Assembly (NCBI GenBank): GCA_032622095.1
Contig: CP136069.1
Location: 190,081,122 to 190,145,121 of the forward strand
Reading direction: 5' to 3'
Length of the DNA: 64,000 nucleotides
Source: Siphonodentalium dalli
Taxonomy: Eukaryota; Mollusca; Scaphopoda; Gadilida; Siphonodentaliidae
The translations under genes were made by a program, and so were the position numbers. The notes below the pieces were generated by a model that was given only the letters and a program-made list of their open reading frames with translations, was not told the origin of the DNA and did no database searches. This document shows positions 11,244 to 22,723 of this stretch, one piece after another; positions within the stretch are counted from its first letter, which is position 1, and each line of letters opens with the position of its first letter.

Positions 11244-12355
11244 AAACTGTATTATTTAAGGTGTGACTTTGATGTGAATGCTGCTTTAGTTCCTTAATTA
11301 TGATAGACTGCAGCCATATGGTCTGCATTCAGACATAACAGAGTGCCAAACCCACAAACTCTCACAAACTCTCACAAAGAAAACAGACATGAGAAGTGTT
11401 TTATATTTATCTTGCTCTTTGTAAAGTTCTGTTATTACTTCAGAATTGAATGTTGTTGTGTAGGGGCGGAAGAGCAAGGGGTGGGGGGGGGGGGTGCATT
11501 CATGACAGGCTTTAAAATCAATCAAATTTTGCGAGAATCAAAACATAGCATTTCTACAGGGAACCAAGACTTTTTACGAGAATCAAATTGAGAATCATGA
11601 TTCTCGTCAGATTTTAAGGCCTACATGGGCTTCAGTCTCATTTGCCCTGGTCTGACTCCTGTGTAAATGCATAATTTACATTGGGGAACAGACCAAACAG
11701 TGCCCTTCTTGAGGTTGACCCCCTCCCCTGCTCTACAGTTCTTCGTTTCACCCCTGTAATAAGTAAGCTAGAGTACATGTAACTAATGTATGAACTGCCA
11801 CTAAAAGTACAAATCTATAAATATGTGGGCTCAAGGATCAGCCTAGAGTACATGTATTTAAATTGGGTGAAATGACTTCTCGGGATTAGATTATAAGGGA
11901 GAAATGAACTGTTGTCAGTTACCAGGGAGAAGTCATAATTGCTCAAGTTTGATTTACTCTCTAAGAATCACCATTTTGTGATGAAATAAGTATTATGCAA
12001 CACAAGAGTCCATGAGTTACAACTCCCATTATAATCAGTAAATATACCTTAGATATTGTGTTGGGACATACATTACTACTTGTAGTACTGATATGTACTA
12101 GTATGTACATGTACATGCATGCATACTGGCATATGAGAGAAGTCATTTCTACCTGGGCAAATATAGGGAGAAGTGACACATTTTAGGGAGAAGATGTCTC
12201 CCAAGTCGCCCTCTGGGCTGGTCCCGGTTATGCAGGCTTATCGGTAACAATTGGTCCGAAAACTTTGAAATTGAAAAACTTGTGCTATTACATGTATTGT
12301 CTTAAAGTCAACATCTTGGAATGATCTTGGCACCATATTTGAGCAATTTATGTTG

Positions 12356-12514
12356 TACAGTAATGCCCTAAGTAATCAACCCCTTAACCACAGCAGAATT
12401 ATGGGTAACTTTTCAGGATTTAGTCCGAAATATGGCTTGTTGCCATTCATTGGAAAGCTCTCAGTGAGAGCTTTCCGATGAATGGCAACAAGCCATATTT
12501 AGAGCATTACTGTA
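12356..12514. mobile_element. F foldback MITE, right arm deleted
   Basis: Left arm and tip intact, with central CTCAGTGAGAG. About 55 bases of the right arm (from the CCGACTAAATCC part to the TCGATTAATT part) are missing, joining GCCATATTT to AGAGCATTACTGTA. Confidence 0.9.
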
Positions 12515-13598
12515 TGTTCTTGACCTTGAACTTTACTACATGCAGATAACTACTTACAGTATCTTCACTGCTGAATGACATCATGGCGTCGTGTGTCTGT
12601 AGTTGATGTTACAGCCATATTCCAGTGGAAAAATATTACAGGAATATCACTTAATGCTGAATTGGTCATTGTCACATGGTATCATGCAAAAAGACACCCA
12701 GGATTTCAGTCTTGTTTGTCTGCGACAATCAAACTCAAGTCGGGTGGAGTACCCATTCAAATTCCGTTGAAATTTCACTCCATACAAAATCACAAACAAA
12801 TAATTATTTCAAATTAACATGCAACTTATTTAATTGAGATGCTGGGTGTCCTTTTGCACTTTGAGGAGATCCTGGATGTCTTTTTGCACATTTGGGAGAT
12901 CCTGGATGTCTTTTTGCATGAAGCCATGTGACAATGGCCAATTCAGCAAAACTAATACCCTAAAACTAATACATGAAAGGCTAATATCATACACAATCCT
13001 TGAACATGATACAGACCTGTACACATTTACATGTAGTTCCAAAAATCAAGATTCACTGGTTCCAGTGATGTTTTGCTGTGGGAACAGATTAGAAGTTGGG
13101 AACACCGTACCCCTACTATTTTTTGATGGGAACGCAGTTCCATTAGTGGGGAACCGCATTTATACACTGGAGTTGCTAATTTACGACGGCCTAACCTAAT
13201 GTCAATTTCCTGTTGAGATTTACTCTCTGGTGTAAATGGTTACAGTGAAAGTTAAAATCAACATCAGTTATCTACTGCAACTTTGAGTCTGTGATATACA
13301 ATAATGTTAGGTAGGGGTTGTTAGAGATGTGGCAGATTTACCAGCTATCTTGAGAGTATCCTTAGCTACGGTATTCCATCGTGACTAATGTGACTGACGT
13401 TTGAACATATTCATGTCTCCAGAGTTGATGCTTGTGCAGTCTATGTTAACATACCATACACTCAGATTCACACTTGATACCGTGTCTATCGTATTCCTGC
13501 CAACTTTTGGTTTTTCGGAAGGCTTCCCCAAAATTACGTCACATTCTGATCGTCATTCTGATCGGACAATTTTATAGTGAGTTCTAAATGGTACTTAA

Positions 13599-14005
13599 CC
13601 CTTTACCCAACAGAACGGCCCTGTGCCAATGCATTCTCTTATATATGCGAGTCAACCATAGGTCGCCTCGCATATATAAGAGAATGCATTGGCTTAACAC
13701 ATATTAAAAATGATCAAATTGTCAAAGAATGTAGAAAATATTATAAGAAAAAAATGGTAAAAAGTGTTAAAAAAAGAATGTTTTTAGGCCAATGCATTCT
13801 CTTATATATGCGAGGCGACCTATGGTCGACTCGCATATATAAGAGAATGCATTGGCACAGGGCATAACTGTAACCATCACAATGTGGTCAATGAACCGGT
13901 TCCAATGATATCCATATTTGTATGTTGTTATTGAGACAGACCGAAGATATTTTAGACTGTTGAAGCTTTATACGGGCGTTTTTGGCCGTTTTGTTGGGTA
14001 AAGGG
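13599..14005 (+). mobile_element. A-family TTAA MITE (copy 2), intact
   Basis: 407 bp flanked by TTAA at 13595-13598 and 14006-14009. Ends CCCTTTACCCAACA and TGTTGGGTAAAGGG; two hairpins at 13626-13694 and 13788-13856. Confidence 0.93.
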
Positions 14006-14185
14006 TTAACTGACTTGGAATGAATCCCATGGTTCGGGAAATACACGTAGAAAGTCTACCACAAGTAATCTCACCATCTATTTATACATGTATGTGGGTA
14101 GACTGAGTCTTGTGTAAATTTGAAGTTTCTGATGCTTAGTGTAGTGTGTGCAGGGAGGGCTGTACATTATACCAGTAGAATACAT
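14006..14185. other. Unassigned
   Basis: Short stretch after the duplication. I see no gene or repeat. Confidence 0.6.
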
Positions 14186-14489
14186 GTGTAGGTTTGTATC
14201 ATCTCTTCTCAGTTTGTTGCAGGTAGCCGGCACTTCATATTGACAATTAATATATGTTCATGTGTAGGTTTGTATCATCTCTTCTCAGTTTGTTGCAGGT
14301 AGCCGGCACTTCATATTGACAATTAATATATGTTCATGTGTAGGTTTGTATCATCTCTTCTCAGTTTGTTGCAGGTAGCCGGCACTTCATATTGACAATT
14401 AATATATGTTCATGTGTAGGTTTGTATCATCTCTTCTCAGTTTGTTGCAGGTAGCCGGCACTTCATATTGACAATTAATAAATATTCAT
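14186..14489 (+). repeat. 76-bp minisatellite, 4 copies
   Basis: Units start at 14186, 14262, 14338 and 14414 with GTGTAGGTTTGTATCATCTC. The first three are identical; the fourth diverges only in its last bases. Confidence 0.95.
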
Positions 14490-14520
14490 TAGCACAATGC
14501 ATAGTTGTTTCGTTCAGTGG

Positions 14521-14740
14521 TACAGTAATGCCCTAATTAATCGACTCCATAACCACAGCAGAATATATTATTGGTAATTTTTCAGGATTTAGTCGGAAAT
14601 ATGGCTTGTTGCCATTCATCGGAAAGCTCCTACTGAGAGCTTTCCGATGAATGGCAACAAGCCATATTTCTGACTAAATCCTGAAAATTACCCATAATTC
14701 TGCTGTGGTTATGGAGTCGATTAATTAGGGCATTACTGTA
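14521..14740. mobile_element. F foldback MITE, full length
   Basis: TACAGTAATGCCCTAATTAA to GGGCATTACTGTA, near-perfect palindrome with centre CTCCTACTGAGAGC. Representative intact copy. Confidence 0.93.
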
Positions 14741-15242
14741 TGAGGGTGGTCAAGAGTGCCACTTTTTAAGGGGACAGTTGGTAGAACTATCATTGTGAAA
14801 CTTTATCTTATATCATAGCTGTGCTATCAAGGATTAGCATACCAAGATAATATGATCATAGGCTAGGGTAATTAACGAACCAAAGCTAAACCACTCACAT
14901 GAGGGTATCTGTAGCATCTAAAACAATTCTTATCAAGATCACTTTATAGATTCCCACCAAATAACATTCACATGTATAAGGCTTATATTTCGTGTCGGTA
15001 ATTATAAATAGTTATATACATGTATGTTGTCGAGAGTGGAACTGGATCGTGTTGTGGCTGTCACGATGAGGCATCTCTCAAAACTGTCCACCTCTGACTG
15101 ATCGCTACCGGTATATAGGTCTGATAATTTGATCCAATAGAGTGAGTAGACCTGTTAGAAATTCATTATAGACTAGCTACTTGCCCTTGTAAATAACAAA
15201 ACACATAAATGATTGTATGATTTTTATTATAAATAGGAGAAT

Positions 15243-15330
15243 GTCGCACATCGACTGATTGTGATGGCCTCTTGACAGCCGATTACGACATCAATGCTTT
15301 AACCACACCGATCTACTGTGCGACAAAAGT
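15243..15330 (-). repeat. tRNA-like sequence or SINE fragment
   Basis: Read on the minus strand, this has terminal GTCGCACAGTAGATC and GATGTGCGAC, which can pair, and GTGGTTAAAGCATTGATG, resembling a pol III A box. It is too irregular to be called a functional tRNA. Low confidence. Confidence 0.3.
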
Positions 15331-15507
15331 GGTCGCGAAAATTCAAACAGCTGTGTCATATTAGATAATAATTGGTGACGTCACAAAATCAGATATAGTC
15401 TATATACGACCCAAAGCGTTTGGCTTTGGTTCGTTATTGGTGGATACCAATTTCAAGAGATAAATTTTTGTTTTGTCTCCTGTAATTTTTTTTTGTGAGA
15501 TACAACT

Positions 15508-15765
15508 TTTCATGATGGGAGCTGCGCTGATGCAGCATTAAACATCATGCGCCAGTGCATTCTCTTAAATATGCGAGTCTCTCATAGGGACCCTTGTATA
15601 CCATGTTTAAGAGAATGCACTGGCTTACAAGGTCAAGGTAAATAGTGTTAAGCCAATGTATTCTCTTATACATGTGTATGCAAGGCTTGGGAGTCTTGCA
15701 TATAAAAGAGAATGCATTGGCACAGGGTTTTCGCAAAATTTCAGATATCTCCAGTCATAGAAGGG
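15508..15765 (-). mobile_element. B-family MITE, decayed
   Basis: Minus orientation. Left TTTCATGATGGGAGCTG, right TCCAGTCATAGAAGGG. Two hairpins at 15551-15624 (stem GCCAGTGCATTCTCTTA) and 15652-15720 (GCCAATGTATTCTCTTATA). The TTAA flanks are mutated. Confidence 0.8.
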
Positions 15766-15860
15766 ATATTCCACTTTAATTTCAAAAATGATATAATATT
15801 GGTTTAATAGAATTATATTGCAACTGAAACACTCATAAAAGCAGTTTGATAGATCTGCTA

Positions 15861-16080
15861 TGCAGTAATGCCCTATAAAATAATCGACTCCTTAACCACA
15901 GCAGAATTATGGGTAATTTTTCAGGATTTAGTCAGAAATATGGCTTGTTGCCATTCATCAGAAAGCTCTCACTGAGAGCTTTCCGATGAATGGCAACAAG
16001 CCATATTTCCGACTAAATCCTGAAAAGTTACCCATAATTCTGCTGTGGTTAAGGTGTCGATTATTTAGGGCATTACTGTA
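15861..16080. mobile_element. F foldback MITE, full length
   Basis: GCAGTAATGCCCTATAAAAT to GGGCATTACTGTA; full palindrome. Confidence 0.92.
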
Positions 16081-16393
16081 CAGCAGATCTATCAATTTCT
16101 GAGACCTCAGTTAGCTTCATTTTATGTGAAGACAGTTTGGTGTATGTGTTTCTGTAAGGTATTATTAATCCTGTTAGACAGATTGGCTACAGTATAATGA
16201 GTTGGATGATTGTTGAGGCAGGCACTGACCACTGTGTAATATCTCCTGCTATTCCTGGTATGCTATCTCTTGTTTTAACATATTGATACATGTTTTACTG
16301 TGTAAAGTGTAATGTACTCATTTCTCACAACAGACTGTAAGCATCTGAGTTCATGTCAGCACATTCTTCGGCAGGGTGTTTTTCTGGAAGAGT

Positions 16394-16507
16394 TACAGTA
16401 ATGCACTAAATAATCGACTCCTTAACCACAGCAGAATTATGGGTAACTTTTCAGGATTTAGTCGGAAATATGGCTTGTTGCCATTCATCGGAAAGCTCTC
16501 ACTGAGC
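16394..16507. mobile_element. F foldback MITE, left arm only
   Basis: TACAGTAATGCACTAAATAA to GAAAGCTCTCACTGAG, then non-F sequence. The element is truncated at its tip. Confidence 0.9.
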
Positions 16508-16725
16508 TGCCAAAACACTACTCAATATATCCTAGTTTATTACCTTTTTCCTCATTTCTGGTCACTTTTGCAGTTGCATCGGCCATTTTGAATGTGTGAT
16601 ACTTATCAACTCAAAACCATGTGATTCCCCACCGTTGCACCTGTGCTTTCTGGAAAAGATGCGGATTAAGGTTATCGAGATATAACCTAAATGATTAATT
16701 AAGTGACAACCAAATTGTTTTATTG

Positions 16726-16913
16726 TACAGTAATGCCCTAAATAATTAACCACAGCAGAATTATGGGTAATTTTTCAGGATTTAGTCGGAAATATGGCTT
16801 GTCGCCGAGAGCTTTCCGATGAATGCCAACAAGCCATATTTCTGACTAAATCCTGAAAAGTTACCCATAATTCTGCTGTGGTTAAGGAGTCGATTATTTA
16901 GGACATTACTGTA
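16726..16913. mobile_element. F foldback MITE, small internal deletion
   Basis: Ends TACAGTAATGCCCTAAATAA and GGACATTACTGTA. The left arm lost the CGACTCC part and the tip is shortened (GGCTTGTCGCCGAGAGC). Confidence 0.9.
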
Positions 16914-16995
16914 TATGAGATGCACCCAATCTCAACAGTTTTCACATGGAAATATTCGGAGTGAAGTGGAATGGCCGAGTCATTGAGAATGGAGA

Positions 16996-17214
16996 TACAG
17001 TATAATGCTCTGATTAATCGACCCCTTAACCACAGGAGAATTATGGGTAACTTTTCAGGATTTAGTCGGAAATATGGCTTGTTGCCATTCATCGGAAAGC
17101 TCTCGACGAGAGCTTTCCGATGAATGGCAACAAGCCATATTTCCGACTAAATCCTGAAAAGTTACCCATAATTCTCCTGTGGTTAAGGGGTCGATTAATT
17201 AGAGCATTACTGTA
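16996..17214. mobile_element. F foldback MITE, full length
   Basis: TACAGTATAATGCTCTGATT to GAGCATTACTGTA; centre GCTCTCGACGAGAGC. Confidence 0.92.
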
Positions 17215-17300
17215 CATATACACCATGTTTCCTTTAAAGGGACTAAAATCTGTCACAGTGGGTACATGTGAAAAGCCACCAACATGTGTAAAACAATTAT

Positions 17301-17390
17301 CATTAACCCTTCCATGTGTGAGGCTCCATAAGGGCAATTTATCATTAACCCTTCCATGTGTGAGGCTCCATAAGGGCAATTTATCATTAA
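17301..17390 (+). repeat. 42-bp repeat built from a B-element end
   Basis: Units at 17301 and 17343, each starting CATTAACCCTTCCATG and containing GAGGCTCCATAAGGG. These words come from the B terminus and the B hairpin loop. A third CATTAACCC at 17385 is the real left end of the next B element. Confidence 0.85.
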
Positions 17391-17532
17391 CCCTTTCTTG
17401 ACTGGAGCTTCCTGAAATTTTGCAAAAACCCTGTGCCAATGCATTCTCTTATACATGTATATGCAAGACTCCCTTATGGAGCCTCAGATAATATAAGAGA
17501 ATACATTGGCTTAACAATATTTACCATGACCT
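17391..17532 (+). mobile_element. B-family MITE, left part (interrupted by P)
   Basis: Left TTAA at 17387-17390, CCCTTTCTTGACTGGAGC, first hairpin at 17432-17512, then AACAATATTTACCATGACCT where the P insertion begins. The right part is at 22652-22723. Confidence 0.85.
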
Positions 17533-20500
17533 AAATAGCTCATTTGAGCTCAAGTAGCTAAATCGAGCTAAATTTTTAATGTGATTTCAGTCTGTTCCTT
17601 CAGTTCAACACCTAACGCGAAATATCGCGCTGCAAATTTAATTTTACTGGATCAACATAACATTGATCTTCACAAAAATACCTTGCGTTCATCTACTCAC
17701 AACAGTCTTGATATATTTTAAGTGAAATTTGCTTAATGATTTATGTTTTCATTAAAATTCGGAAGAGAAATAGTTTTTAGTTGACTTTTCATTCGGTAAA
17801 TCGTGCCGTGTCAACTTCGCCACACCATCTTTGATCTTATCCCAAGATAAAATGAAACAAACATTTTGATTGGCTCCTCAAAACGGTCTCTCGCTATGTG
17901 TTTATAAGTAGGATTTCAATTGAATTTCAACGGTTAGAATGTATGGAAAGCCATGTGCTTAACCATATCAACAAAATAGAAAACACAGTAAGCGATGCGT
18001 AAAATTATACAGTAGAATACGAATGTATTGACCGCCTGTGCTTCCGTATTTCTTCCTCTCCTAATGGTCACTTTGGGAAAAATATTTCTCTTAAATTGAT
18101 GCCAGTAGAGCCCGAAGCCGCCATCGCACGCCGCCGCCGCCAGCCATATTGGCCAGAAGCCGCCGCCAGCCATATTATCTCTAACGCCAGCCACATTTAA
18201 ATATCTCCGCTGCCGGAATTGTAAAATGGCTGAGCCGTTTGCATGGGCTTATATGTCAAGCACAACTGTACTGTGAATCGCAAAGAACTAAACTGCATTG
18301 CCTAATATTGGCATATACTCGCATGGACACGGCATGGTTGTTATATTAACACCGCGGGCCCCTTAATGTGGAATAGACTATTCCAATGCATGCTTTCATA
18401 AAACTGACTGGGCACATCCATTCGGTATTGAAAGGGTTAAAATATAAATTGTTTATATCGACAACACCCATTCTCAGACATCGCTGGCATTTGTCAATAT
18501 ATACACATAAGAATAGAAAATAGTTTGAAATATTATATATCATTACTATCGGGTTCATCATTCAATGGTGCATGCATATATCGCAAGATGGCAGTGATGA
18601 TAGCAGTCTGAAGTCGACAGAAGTCCCAATGTAACTACTTATACCGATTAGATGGGAAACTACACAGTATATCCATGCCAGTCCTTCGTGAATTTTCACC
18701 ATAATGGAAAAGCCCAACATCAAAAGATTATGTGTGATCTGTAATTCTACGGGTTCACCACAAACGCTAAAAAAACGGTGTCTATGACCGGTAACAGGGA
18801 ATTAGGAACATTTCGGAAACGAAAATACGCTAAATGATAACATCTCAGCCGGCTGAGCCGCCATATTTCGTCAGCCATGAACGTCGTGACTGAGCCGGCT
18901 TAGCTAGATAACCAGCCACGAAAATCGGTTGAGCCAGCCATGAAAACTATTTGTCGTGGCTTCGGGTTCTAGATGCCAGGGTTTATCCAATCGGACAAGA
19001 CGTTGTAACCTTGTGTCCTTAACATTCAGAAATACATTCCAGGTAAATTCATATGCAGAAGCGGCAGTTTTATGTGGACAATTCATAATTTTGATAAAAA
19101 GTTTAATCTATCTCATAAAAGTGTTAATCAAATTGCCTTTGATGGCACCACGGCTTTTTAGCTCAACTTACTTGTAAGTTTGAGCTATTGCCATGGTTTG
19201 GCGTCCGTCGTCCGTGTGTCCGTGTGTCCGTGTGTGCGTGTGTTCGTGTGTGCGTGTGTCCGTCAACAATTTCCTTTGGCGCGGGCTACAGGTTGTACCT
19301 TTGGTCTGATCTTCATGAAATTTGTCATGAATGTTGACATTGACATGTAGATGGGAACGAGTCATTTTTGGGTCATTCGGCCAAAAAACATGGCCGCTGG
19401 CAGCCATTTTGGATTTCAAGATTCAATCCATTGGCGCGGCCTACAGGTCGTACTGTTCATCTGATCATCATGAAATTTGTCATTGATGTTAATAATGACA
19501 TGTAGATGGGAACGAGTGATTTTGGGGTCGTTCGGCCAAAAAACATGGCTGCCAGCAGCCATCTTGGATTTTACTCTTTGCATGACTAAATCCTTTGGCG
19601 CGGGCTACAGGTCGTTGTTTTGGTCGGAAGTTTATGAAATTTGTCATGGATGTTAACACTGTCATGTAGATGGGAACGAGTGATTTTGGAGTTGTTCGGC
19701 CAAAAAACATGGCCGCCAGCAGCCATCTTGGATTTTACTCTTTGCATGACTAAATCCTTTGGCGCGGGCTACAGGTTGTACCTTTGGTCTAATCTTTATG
19801 AAATTTGTCATGAATGTTGACATTGACATGTAGATGGGAACGAATCAATGTGGGGTCATTCGGCCAAAAAACATGGCCGCTGGTGGCCATCTTAGATTTC
19901 AAAATTCAATCCATTGGCGCGGGCTACAGGTCGTACTGTTCGTCTGATCATCATGAAATTTGTCATGGATGTTAATATTGACATGTAGATGGGAACGAGT
20001 CATTTTGGGGTTGTTCGGCCAATAAACATGGCCACCAGCAGCCATCTTGGATTTTACTCTTTGCATGACTAAATCCTTTGGCGCGGGCTACAGGTCGTAG
20101 CTTCGATCGGAACATCATGAAATTGGTCATGGATGTTAACAATGACATGTAGATGGGAACGAGTGATTTTGGGGTCGTTCGGCCGAAAAATATGGCCGCC
20201 AGCAGCCATCTTGGATTTTACTCTTTGCATGACTAAATCCTTTGGCCCGGGCTACAGGTCGTACCTTTGGTCTGATCTTTATGAAATTTGTCATGAATGT
20301 TGACATTGACATGTAGATGGGAACGAGTCATTTTGGGGTCATTCTGCCAAAAAACATGGCCGCTGGCAGCCATCTTGGATTTCAAGATTCAATCCATTGG
20401 CGCGGGCTACAGGTCGTACTGTTCGTCTGATCATCATGAAATTTGTCATGGATGTTAATATTGACATGTAGATGGGAACGAGTCGTTTTGGGGTTGTTCG

Positions 20501-22646
20501 GCCAATAAACATGGCCACCAGCAGCCATCTTGGATTTTACTCTTTGCATGACTAAATCCTTTGGCGCGGGCTACAGGTCGTAGCTTCGATCAGAACATCA
20601 TGAAATTTGTCATGGATGTTAACACTGACATGTAGATGGGAACGAGTGATTTTGGGGTCGTTCGGCCGAAAAACATGGCCGCCAGCAGCCATCTTGGATT
20701 TTACTCTTTGCATGACTAAATCCTTTGGCCCGGGCTACAGATCGTACCTTTGGTCTGATCTTTATGAAATTTGTCATGAATGTTGACATTGACATGTAGA
20801 TGGGAACGAGTCATTTTGGGGTCATTTGGCCTAAAAACATGGCCGCTGGCAGCCATCTTGGATTTCAAGATTCAATCCATTGGCGCGGGCTACAGATCGT
20901 ACTGTTCGCCTGATCATCATGAAATTTGTCATTGATGTTAATAATGACATGTAGATGGCAACAAGTGATTTTGGTGTCGTTCGGCCAAAAAACATTGCCG
21001 CCAGCAGCCATCTTGGATTTTACTCTTTGCATGACTAAATCCTTTGGCGCGGGCTACAGGTTGTACCTTTGGTCTGATCTTTATGAAATTTGTCATGAAT
21101 GTTGACATTGACATGTAGATGGGAACGAGTAATTTTGGGGTCATTCGGCCAAAAAACATGGCCGCTGGCAGCCATCTTGGATTTCAAAATTCAATCCATT
21201 GGCGCGGGCTACAGGTCGTACTGATCATCATGAAATTTGTCATTGATGTTAATAATGACATGTAGATGGGAACGAGTGATTTTGGGGTCGTTCGGCCAAA
21301 AAACATGGCTGCCAGCAGCCATCTTGGATTTTACTCTTTGCATGACTAAATCCTTTGGCGCGGGCTACAGGTCGTTGTGTTGGTCGGAAGTTTATGAAAT
21401 TTGTCATGGATGTTAACACTGACATGTAGATGGGAACGAGTGATTTTGGAGTCGTTCGGCCAAAAAACATGGCCGCCAGCAGCCATCTTGGATTTTACTC
21501 TTTGCATGACTAAATCCTTTGGCGCGGGCTATAGGTCGTGCCTTTGGTCTAATCTTTATAAAATTTGTCATGAACGTTGACATTGACATGTAAATGGGAA
21601 CGAATCATTGTCGGGTCATTCGGCCAAAAAACATGGCTGCTGGCGGCCATCTTGGATTTCAAAATTCAATCCATTGGCGCAGGCTACAGGTCGTACTGTT
21701 CGTCTGATCATCATGAAATTTGTCATGAATGATAACAATGACATGTAGATGGGATCGAGTCGTTTTGGGGTCATTTGGTCAAAAAACATTGCCGCCAGCA
21801 GCCATCTTGGATTTTACTCTTTGCATGACTAAATCCTTTGGTGCGGGCTACAGGTCGTAGCTTTGGTCAAATGGTCATGAAATTTGTCATTAATTATAAC
21901 AATGACATGTAGATGGGAACGAGTCGTTTTGGGGTCATTCGGTCAAAAAACATTGCCACCAGCATTTTACTTTTTGCATGACTAAATCCTTTGGCGTGGG
22001 CTACAGGTCATACCTTTGGTCTGATATTTATTAAATTTGTCATGAATGTTGACATTGACATGTAGATGGGAACGAATCATTGTGGGGTCATTCGGCCAAA
22101 AAACATGGCTGCCAGCGGCCATCTTGGATTTCAAAATTCAATCCATTGGCGCGGTCTACAGGTCGTACTGTTCGTCTGATCATCATGAAATTTGTATGTC
22201 GTAGCTTTGGTCAGATCTTCATAAAATTTGTCATGGATGTTAACAATTATACGTAGATGGGAACGAGTTCTTTTGGGGTCAATTGGCCAAAAAAAATGGC
22301 CACTAGCAGCCATCTTGTATTTTACTCTTTGCATAACTAAATCCTTTGGCGCATGTTAGACATTTCAATTAGCACCTTTCCTATTCCTCCATTTACTGTC
22401 AACCATTAAATTATTCCCCTACCTAAGTTGAGCTACAGTGTCATTGACACTTTCATTTAATTAGTTGTACCGAAGGTGTTTCTGTGAAGCTTTATGTGCG
22501 GTCTAACTAATGAAATTAAAATCGCAGTGCGATATTTCGCGTTAGATGTTGAACTGAAGGAACAGACTGAAATCACATTAAAAATTTAGCTTTATTTAGC
22601 TACGTGAGCTCAAATGAGCTATCTACCTCATTTGGCACATGAGCCC
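17533..22646. mobile_element. P element, 5.1 kb, long inverted ends
   Basis: 17533-17650 and 22510-22646 are inverted copies. Shared words include ATAGCTCATTTGAGCTC, TTTTTAATGTGATTTCAGTC and AACGCGAAATATCGC. The B element is split with GACCT on both sides (17528-17532 and 22647-22651), a likely 5-bp target duplication. The last ~25 bases of the right end have no match on the left. Between the ends lie 17651-19157 (no ORF with a domain; GCC-rich at 18120-18180) and the N element. No transposase recognised, so the family is unknown. Confidence 0.75.
19158..22457. repeat. N element: hairpin head, simple repeat, ~20 monomers, hairpin tail
   Basis: The head TAGCTCAACTTACTTGTAAG followed by TTTGAGCT folds back. 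Then a CCGTGTGT run, then ~160-bp monomers. Each monomer has GGCTACAGGTCGTA, ATGAAATTTGTCATG, ATGTAGATGGGAACGAG, and ACATGGCCGCCAGCAGCCAT followed by CTTGG. Monomers alternate in three types (followed by TTCAATCCATTGG or by TTACTCTTTGCATGAC) as a ~485-bp trimer. The tail AGTGTCATTGACACTTTCAT is a hairpin. Resembles non-autonomous Helentron/HINE or pearl-like elements of bivalves with central tandem repeats; this classification is inference. Confidence 0.85.
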
Positions 22647-22651
22647 GACCT

Positions 22652-22723
22652 GTTGTAAGCCAGTGCATTCTCTTACATATACATGCTATTTAATGCTGCA
22701 CCAGCTCTGCTGTCATGAAAGGG
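22652..22723 (+). mobile_element. B-family MITE, right part
   Basis: Continues from 17532: GTTGTAAGCCAGTGCATTCT, second hairpin now only half, then CATGAAAGGG and TTAA at 22724-22727. Confidence 0.85.

Larger units (their letters stand above)
9626..14005 (+). repeat. Tandem segmental duplication, copy 2
   Basis: Second copy of 4872-9610. It lacks the C insertion, has a shorter G run, lacks ~38 bases present at 5044-5085 and keeps about 20 bases at 9751-9771 that copy 1 lost. It ends with the A element whose right TTAA is intact (14006-14009). Confidence 0.93.

Noticed and set aside
19168-21470. 73-86 residue minus-strand ORFs with FFGRTTPKSLVPIYM-like sequence
   Set aside because: They are the N-element monomers read in reverse, broken at every monomer and not conserved in frame.
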